From Peromyscus leucopus (Eukaryota; Chordata; Mammalia; Rodentia; Cricetidae): 64,000 bases of DNA. Shown in pieces: positions 59,310-64,000 of the stretch. A program made the position numbers and the translations under genes. Position 1 is the first letter of the stretch. Each line of letters begins with the position of its first letter. The DNA lies in assembly GCF_004664715.2 (NCBI RefSeq), contig NC_051073.1, forward strand, positions 62,238,379 to 62,302,378, read 5' to 3'. The notes beneath the pieces were generated by a model that did no database searches, was not told where the DNA came from, and saw nothing but the letters and a program-made list of their open reading frames with translations.

Positions 59310-59505
59310 AGACAGCTGTCAGGACATACAGGAAAAAAGACTGTTGAACTTTGCCGAAACAAGGCAGGACAGTCCTTCAAAATTCCTGCTTCACAGAAGA
59401 GTCTGTCAGGCATTCTGCAGGACACAGAGAAAAGCGACTGATGAACTTTGCCAATACGAGGCAGGACAGTCCTTCAAATTTCCTGCTTCACTGAGAAGTC
59501 TGTCA
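59310..59505. repeat. Direct tandem duplication, 97-bp period
   Basis: 'gactgttgaactttgcc' at 59339 and 'gactgatgaactttgcc' at 59436 each lead into 'aggcaggacagtccttcaaa', 'ttcctgcttcac' and 'agtctgtca'. The two copies are about 90% alike by eye. Confidence 0.9.
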
Positions 59506-60278
59506 AATACTAGGGGCCTGTAGGCTGGAGATGGATGCCCCAATGTTGCAGAAGGAGCTCTGGGTGAACAGAATTCCACCTTAACCTTTGAATCTTGAGT
59601 TCTTTAGAGGGAGAGAGGTTTCGTTAAGTTCCCTTTGTAGCTTTGTGAGAGTTGGAGCATGAGGAAACAGATTTCCCTCGGCCCTTGCGGCCTAATCGCT
59701 GCTGGCAGCGGAGGATTTGTGGTTACTGACTCAGAGAGCTGTGGCTTCAAAGGCAGCAACCGTTTACATAAAGGGCAACATTTGCACACCTTCTGAAAGT
59801 GGACGTTCTCCTTGGAAACTGGAGCTGACTGGCTTGGCACCATCACTGCCTTTTGTTGGTTCGTTTGGCCAGTCAACTGACGTTCACTGTCCACTTAGAT
59901 GCCAGGCGGGGCTCAGGTACTGGGAGGGTTCCAATGAGAACCAGTCTAGTGAGAAAGGATCAGCTAAGACCAGAGGAAGACACAGCACTGGGGTGTGGCG
60001 TGGTCTGCCTGGGAGGTAGAGGAGAGGGAGATGCTGGAGATTCAGACCACACCAGGCCGCGCAGGCGTGAGTAAAGGACTCCCGACTTCGTGGTGGATAT
60101 AGGGAGCCACTGAAGGTTTTCAACAGGGGAGAGAGGACCAGAGCTCACCCGATCATATCCCCTCAGACAGAACCGGGTTGTCTTCTTCGTTCATCCTGTT
60201 AGACTCCTTGAGACCACCTGTTTCCTACCTGGGACTCTTCTTCATGATCAACACAGTGCTTATTAAGAATAAACCATA

Positions 60279-60450
60279 GGGGATGGAGAGATGGCTCAGC
60301 AGTTAAGAGCACAGGCTGCCCTTCCAGAGGTCCTGAGTTCAATTCCCAGTAACCACATGGAGGCTCACAACCATCTGTAATGAGATCTGGTGCCCTCTTC
60401 TAGCTATAGGCATACATGCAGACACTGTATATATAATAAATATATAAATA
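60279..60450 (+). mobile_element. B2 SINE
   Basis: 'ggatggagagatggctcagc', 'gcccttccagaggtcctgag' and 'aaccatctgtaatgagatct' with an AATAAATAT tail. Confidence 0.9.
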
Positions 60451-60499
60451 TTTGACAACAACAAAGGATAGACCATAAACAAATGTTGAGAGTATGTAG

Positions 60500-60500
<1 letters not shown>

Positions 60501-60546
<46 letters not shown>

Positions 60547-60652
60547 TTTAAAATATGGTATTGCTATGTAGCCCAGGCTGAATTTGAGCTCAAAAATCAT
60601 CCTGCCTTAGTCTCCAAAGTGCTTGGATTATAGGACTGAGGCCACACCTGGC
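60501..60652 (-). mobile_element. (CA)n followed by a diverged B1
   Basis: CA run at 60501-60543. Antisense B1 words 'gctatgtagcccaggctgaa' and 'tcctgccttagtctccaaag' follow to 60652. Confidence 0.7.
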
Positions 60653-60901
60653 ACATACTGGGTCTTATTACCCGAAGAACACACAGGGGAACTATGTGAG
60701 AGACTGGTCAAAGCCAACACATATGTGACCCTGGACAAAGGAAGCTCTCTGAGGGTCAGTGACAGGACTCAGTGGGTAAAAGAGCAGCTGCCGACCCGGA
60801 CCCTGACTTCTGCCAGCTGTCCCCTGACCTCCACACTCACGCAGTGGCATGTGCACACACAAATAAATAGATACAGTGTAATGTAAAAAAAAAAAAAAGA
60901 A

Positions 60902-61060
60902 GCCGGGCGGTGGTGGCGCACACGCCTTTAATCCCAGCACTTGGGAGGCAGAGGCAGGCGGATCTCTGTGAGTTCGAGGCCAGCCTGGGCTACCAAGTGA
61001 GTCCCAGGAAAGGCGCAAAGCTGCACAGAGAAACCCTGTCTCGAAAAACCAATAAATAAA
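60902..61060 (+). mobile_element. Young B1 SINE
   Basis: 'gccgggcggtggtggcgcac', 'gagttcgaggccagcctggg' and 'aggaaaggcgcaaagctgca'. It is complete, with an AAATAAAT tail. Confidence 0.95.
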
Positions 61061-61169
61061 TAAATAAAAATAAAAATAAAAAGAAGCTCGCTTAGGGTCC
61101 CCCAAGCATACCAAGAACATGGCCCCAAGCCCCTTGCCCAGGAATCGACAGCTCTAGCCAAGAGTAATT

Positions 61170-61250
61170 ATCTTGCTGTGTTTCGTTTGGTCTTTTTGCT
61201 GTGGGATGCACTGAGCAAGTACTGTACCCCTGAGCTACACCCCAGCCTGT
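61170..61250 (-). mobile_element. ID-like SINE
   Basis: 'gcactgagcaagtactgtac' followed by 'cctgagctacaccccagcc' is the antisense ID core. Confidence 0.6.
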
Positions 61251-62139
61251 GATGAAGTACCCTCTAAGTTCCTAGTCATTCATGTCCAAGCAGCCTGACC
61301 ACTCCCAGGGCCGTGTGCCAAGGCCAGGGGAATAAATTCTGCGCGCCCCATGAGGGAGAGGAGTAGTATGTTTTACTGAGCATTTACTGCCTGCCTGTCA
61401 CCAGGCAGCTTTCCATCACACACACCTGCGCATATGACAAGGGGGTGAACAGTTTGGACTCCCCTACCACCTCCTGACTTTGGGCTCCAGACCCCGCTCT
61501 TGCTATCTGCAGAGGCTCTGAGTTGATTCTCCCCTTCCGAAGGGCTTATTCCCTCTGGGAATGCAGGAAAACCTCCCGCCTCACTACAAAGCATTAGTGA
61601 AATCCAAGGGCAATGAACCGCCAGGGTGAGTGAACACAGCTGGCAGAGATCTTATCAGCACCTGGGTATGGGCTTTCGTTTCTTAAGGGATCAGTCCTTC
61701 AATTCCATATCGACCACACGCTGAATATTTACTATAACTAATAACCAGCAGGAAGGGCTTAAGAGAAACAAACAAACCAGCAGACGACATCAGGGAGCCC
61801 AGAACCCCTCTGACTTCAGTAGACGAGCTCTTCCCAGAAATCAACTTATTTTCTCACATCGGTCTGATTCGATATTAAAAGGAGTTCACAACATCTGAGT
61901 CTGCTCCATTCCAGGAAGATGCCCCATGACAAGGTGGAGGATGGAGGACCAAGAGCATTTACAAACAATGCCACAGAAGACTTTCTGCACATGGTTAAAG
62001 GTTGCCCATAGTATTTTCTCGACGCCTAAGTAAACTTCTGAGATTTGAAAATCTTGCACTGCCCCCTCTGCTCCTGGCCTGATGGCACCTGGCTCACACG
62101 CCTCGGGCAGCTCCATCACCATCCCTACCCCAGGCTTAC

Positions 62140-62230
62140 CTGCTGGGCTGCTTCATGAAAGAGTTCCTGTGGAGACCTCTGGGCCATTCTCCAGGAAGTG
62201 AGGTCCTGATACTCTAGGTGGGGGGACCAC
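62140..62230 (-). CDS. Slc12a8: Slc12a8 start-codon exon (5'UTR 62230-62188, coding 62187-62140)
   Basis: The start codon is at 62187-62185 in a strong Kozak context (A at -3, G at +4). Sixteen codons follow, reading MAQRSPQELFHEAAQQ, the cytosolic N-terminus I recall for rodent SLC12A8. The exon ends exactly on a codon at CAG|GTAAGC, with the donor at 62139-62135. Upstream, TTTCCAG|GTGG places a 3' splice site at 62231-62232, so the 5'UTR should continue in a separate upstream exon. The 43 bases before the ATG contain no in-frame stop, so within this exon the start rests on homology and Kozak context. The next exon begins [10 protein letters not shown] and continues the protein without a gap. 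Confidence 0.9.
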
Positions 62231-62959
62231 CTGGAAAGCAAACATCACTCTTGGTCAGGCCAGCTCCTCCCTCCCTTGCGGCTTCTCCTCTGTCCAGTCT
62301 TCCTTTGCACTAAGTAAGACCCTGAGTGAAGCAGAAACCTTGTTCTGACCCCATCTAGGGACTCCGTCCCCAATGGCCCTTTGGTACCTCAATCCTGATC
62401 CAGAGCCCACCTGCTCATTTCCTGCTGTACCAAAGCCACAGGAACCCCTACAACTCCCGGCTCCTAGAACTCCTGAAATATGGGGCGGGGGACGGGGATG
62501 GGGTGGAGGGTGACTGTCCAGCCGCCCAGCCCTTAAAGACACAGCCCCACACTCCATTCCCAATGCCTAGGGAACACGTTGTCCAGAGCAAAGGGCATGG
62601 CGGTCTCGCTGGAACCCGTGCTGGTGGTGAGTGAAGGTGGAATGGACCCTAGGCAGAGGGGGAGAGGGAAGACTGGAGGGTGTCTTGAGAGTCCCCCGGA
62701 GCCTGGCCAGCACAGGGCAGCTGAGAAAAAGATGCCCGGACAGCGCAGTTCTGGCCCACCAGAGGAGTCGGCCCTGGCTTTCCTGGGGGAACCTGTCCTT
62801 TGGAAGAAGAAGAAAAGGAGCGAGAGAGAAGGGCGGAGGGGACCCTGCTCCCCCATCCTGCGGGGAGAAGATTCCAGAGCGAATGAAGGGAGAGGAACTG
62901 GGCAAGATTCCCGTCCAAGGGCTGGGTGTGGGACGCATCACCCCAAGAAGAGCTGAGGG

Positions 62960-63215
62960 CTGCGGGGTGAGGCTTTGGGGGCCAGGGTCAGGTCCTCACG
63001 ACCCCGGCCGCACTTGCCCTCCGCAGAGCTGCACCCGAGCCCTCACCTGCTCCGGCCCGGGCTCCCGCGGCCCCGCCCGCCCCACCCCGCCCCGCCACGT
63101 GGCCGCGCTCCGGGTCACCTGCCCTGCGGCTCACGGACCCCGCCCCAGCGCCCCCGCACAGCATCTGGACCGGTGACCCGGGCCCCGGGCACCACCTGTC
63201 CTGAAGGGCGGCGGT
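62960..63215 (-). promoter_or_regulatory. Slc12a8: CpG island, probable Slc12a8 promoter
   Basis: This is the densest CpG stretch in the window. It has several GC boxes of CCCCGCCC type (from 63071, around 63085-63096 and around 63138) and a CACGTG E-box at 63096-63101. There is no TATA box, as expected for a CpG-island promoter. It lies about 0.8 kb upstream of the start-codon exon, whose own 3' splice site demands an upstream exon. Promoter identity is inferred from position and composition; there is no transcript evidence in the sequence. Confidence 0.75.
63047..63150 (-). other. Slc12a8: Proposed non-coding first exon of Slc12a8
   Basis: On the minus strand GGAGCAG|GTGAGG gives a near-ideal 5' splice site with the last exon base at 63047, inside the CpG island. 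It would join the acceptor at 62231-62232, giving an 816-base first intron. The upstream limit is unknown and set arbitrarily among the GC boxes. A weaker alternative donor, GGGCAG|GTGACC, lies near 63115. The call is an inference from splice signals only. Confidence 0.5.
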
Positions 63216-63219
63216 TCAG

Positions 63220-64000
63220 CCAGGTGTCACCGAACAGGCAGGGAACGGAGCTTCTAGGGACAAGAAAGCGCCCCAGGCATGCTTGAGAGGCAGGGGGATG
63301 ACCCTCACCACTTCAGTAAGGACCCCCCCGCCCCGAACTGCCTTCCCTAGGGGTGAAATAAGGTTTCCAGGGCCTGGGGGTGCAGTGGGGAGAGGGGAAT
63401 TAACCTACAGAGAGATTAAATCATCTCCATTTTCAAGCTGGCACAGTTCCGAAACCTTAAATAACTTGCGAGGCTTCCATGTGGGCTTCTGAGCAACGGG
63501 AGGGCAGCTGGGAGTACTTCCCACGCCCACAAGCCTTTGTGTGAAACACCTAAAAATAGAGGCTGTTCTTTTAAAACAAAGAGAAGGCAGAGCCCCGGGA
63601 ACGCTGGCGGCGCCCTATCCTCTCTTTGCTGCCCCAGCGAAGTTGGTGCTGCGAAGGTGTCTTACGTAAAGTTTGCCGTCTGATCCATTTTTCACCGCAC
63701 CGTTCGGCGTGGTTCATCTCGCTCACCGCGTTGCGCAAGGAGCCAGCGCCGCTCCGTCCAAAGCCCTTTCCATCACCCCCATACAGAAAAGGCGCGCTCC
63801 CCCGCCCCCACCCACTTCCTATCTTTTTGTCTCCTCTCGATATAGCCAGCCTCTAAATAGCATAGGACAATATTTATCATTTTGTTCCTGGCTCGCCACA
63901 CTTGAGCGCCAAGTCCCCAACGTCCATTCTCGGCTGTGAGCATCCGCGGCACCGCACTGCAGGAAACTAGGTTTTCATGTGTTGGTGGGGTTTCGTTTTC
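63220..64000. other. Upstream flank of Slc12a8 with a second CpG cluster
   Basis: No gene or recognisable SINE is seen. A CpG-rich patch lies at about 63590-63790. A perfect MEF2-type site, CTAAAAATAG, is at 63550-63559, and an AT-rich CTCTAAATAG lies at 63850-63859. The open frames here have no family signature. This may be distal promoter or an upstream enhancer of Slc12a8; the strand is undecided. Confidence 0.4.

Larger units (their letters stand above)
41245..62139 (-). other. Slc12a8: Slc12a8 intron between first and second coding exons
   Basis: This is a long intron of 20,895 bases containing most of the LTR and hAT relics of the window and a large purine tract. 46020-47590, 47970-48970, 52640-54570, 56350-58090 apart from a (CA)n, and 61255-62135 show no SINE or gene I can name. 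52960-54060 is notably free of young repeats. Confidence 0.85.
1..63150 (-). other. Slc12a8: Slc12a8 gene, 5' portion (promoter through the fourth coding exon and into the next intron)
   Basis: Four minus-strand exons join in frame with consensus splice sites and spell the N-terminal 206 residues of SLC12A8. This is a divergent member of the cation-chloride cotransporter branch of the APC superfamily and a polytopic membrane protein. Family knowledge: its substrate is unsettled; polyamine/amino-acid uptake and nicotinamide mononucleotide transport have been proposed, the latter disputed. Exon order on the minus strand is a proposed non-coding exon ending at 63047, then 62230-62140, 41244-41098, 36584-36393 and 27756-27525. 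The last exon ends in phase 1, so the gene continues left of the window. The right boundary (transcription start) is inferred from the CpG island and is not precise. No other gene is seen on either strand. Confidence 0.93.

Noticed and set aside
62579..63286. Plus-strand frames through the CpG island
   Set aside because: High GC removes stop codons. The composition is Arg/Pro/Gly-rich without family similarity, and the island is better explained as the Slc12a8 promoter.

Overview
The window is mammalian nuclear DNA from a rodent, most likely a cricetid (hamster, vole or deer-mouse group). The evidence is a dense load of B1, B2/B3, B4 and ID SINEs, many (CA)n tracts, rodent hAT relics and LTRs of types common in cricetids. 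B1 copies carrying 'aggaaaggcgcaaagct' or 'gacaggcaccaaaact' also fit a cricetid better than a mouse or rat. There is no bacterial or viral genome organisation here, and almost every open frame is low complexity or SINE-derived.

I recognise one protein-coding gene: the 5' part of Slc12a8 (solute carrier family 12 member 8, CCC9) on the minus strand. Four coding exons read in frame with clean GT/AG sites: 62187-62140 (start codon at 62187), 41244-41098, 36584-36393 and 27756-27525. Together they encode residues 1-206 plus one base of the next codon, covering the N-terminus and about the first five membrane segments. The promoter is probably the CpG island at 62960-63215, with a proposed non-coding first exon ending at 63047. 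Later exons must lie to the left of position 1, because I saw none in 1-27524.

Layout from left to right: 1-27524 is intron with nested L1/SINE insertions, a solo LTR, two local duplications, two hAT relics and a 25-bp minisatellite. 27525-27756 is an exon bracketed by inverted (TG)n/(CA)n tracts. 27757-36392 is intron with a 40-bp minisatellite grown out of a SINE, and a second solo LTR. 36393-36584 and 41098-41244 are exons. 41245-62139 is a long first coding intron holding several URR1-type hAT relics, an 0.88-kb purine tract, an LTR containing an inserted tRNA-Lys-derived sequence, and two more LTRs. 62140-64000 holds the start-codon exon, the CpG island and the upstream flank.

I found no convincing new multi-gene system. 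The observations most worth a second look are the full-length tRNA-Lys copy with a CCA-like 3' end between duplicated LTR ends (50332-50550), the complementary dinucleotide tracts flanking an Slc12a8 exon, the CRE-plus-TATA cluster at 12775-12813, and a B1 with perfect target duplications whose differences are nearly all deletions.
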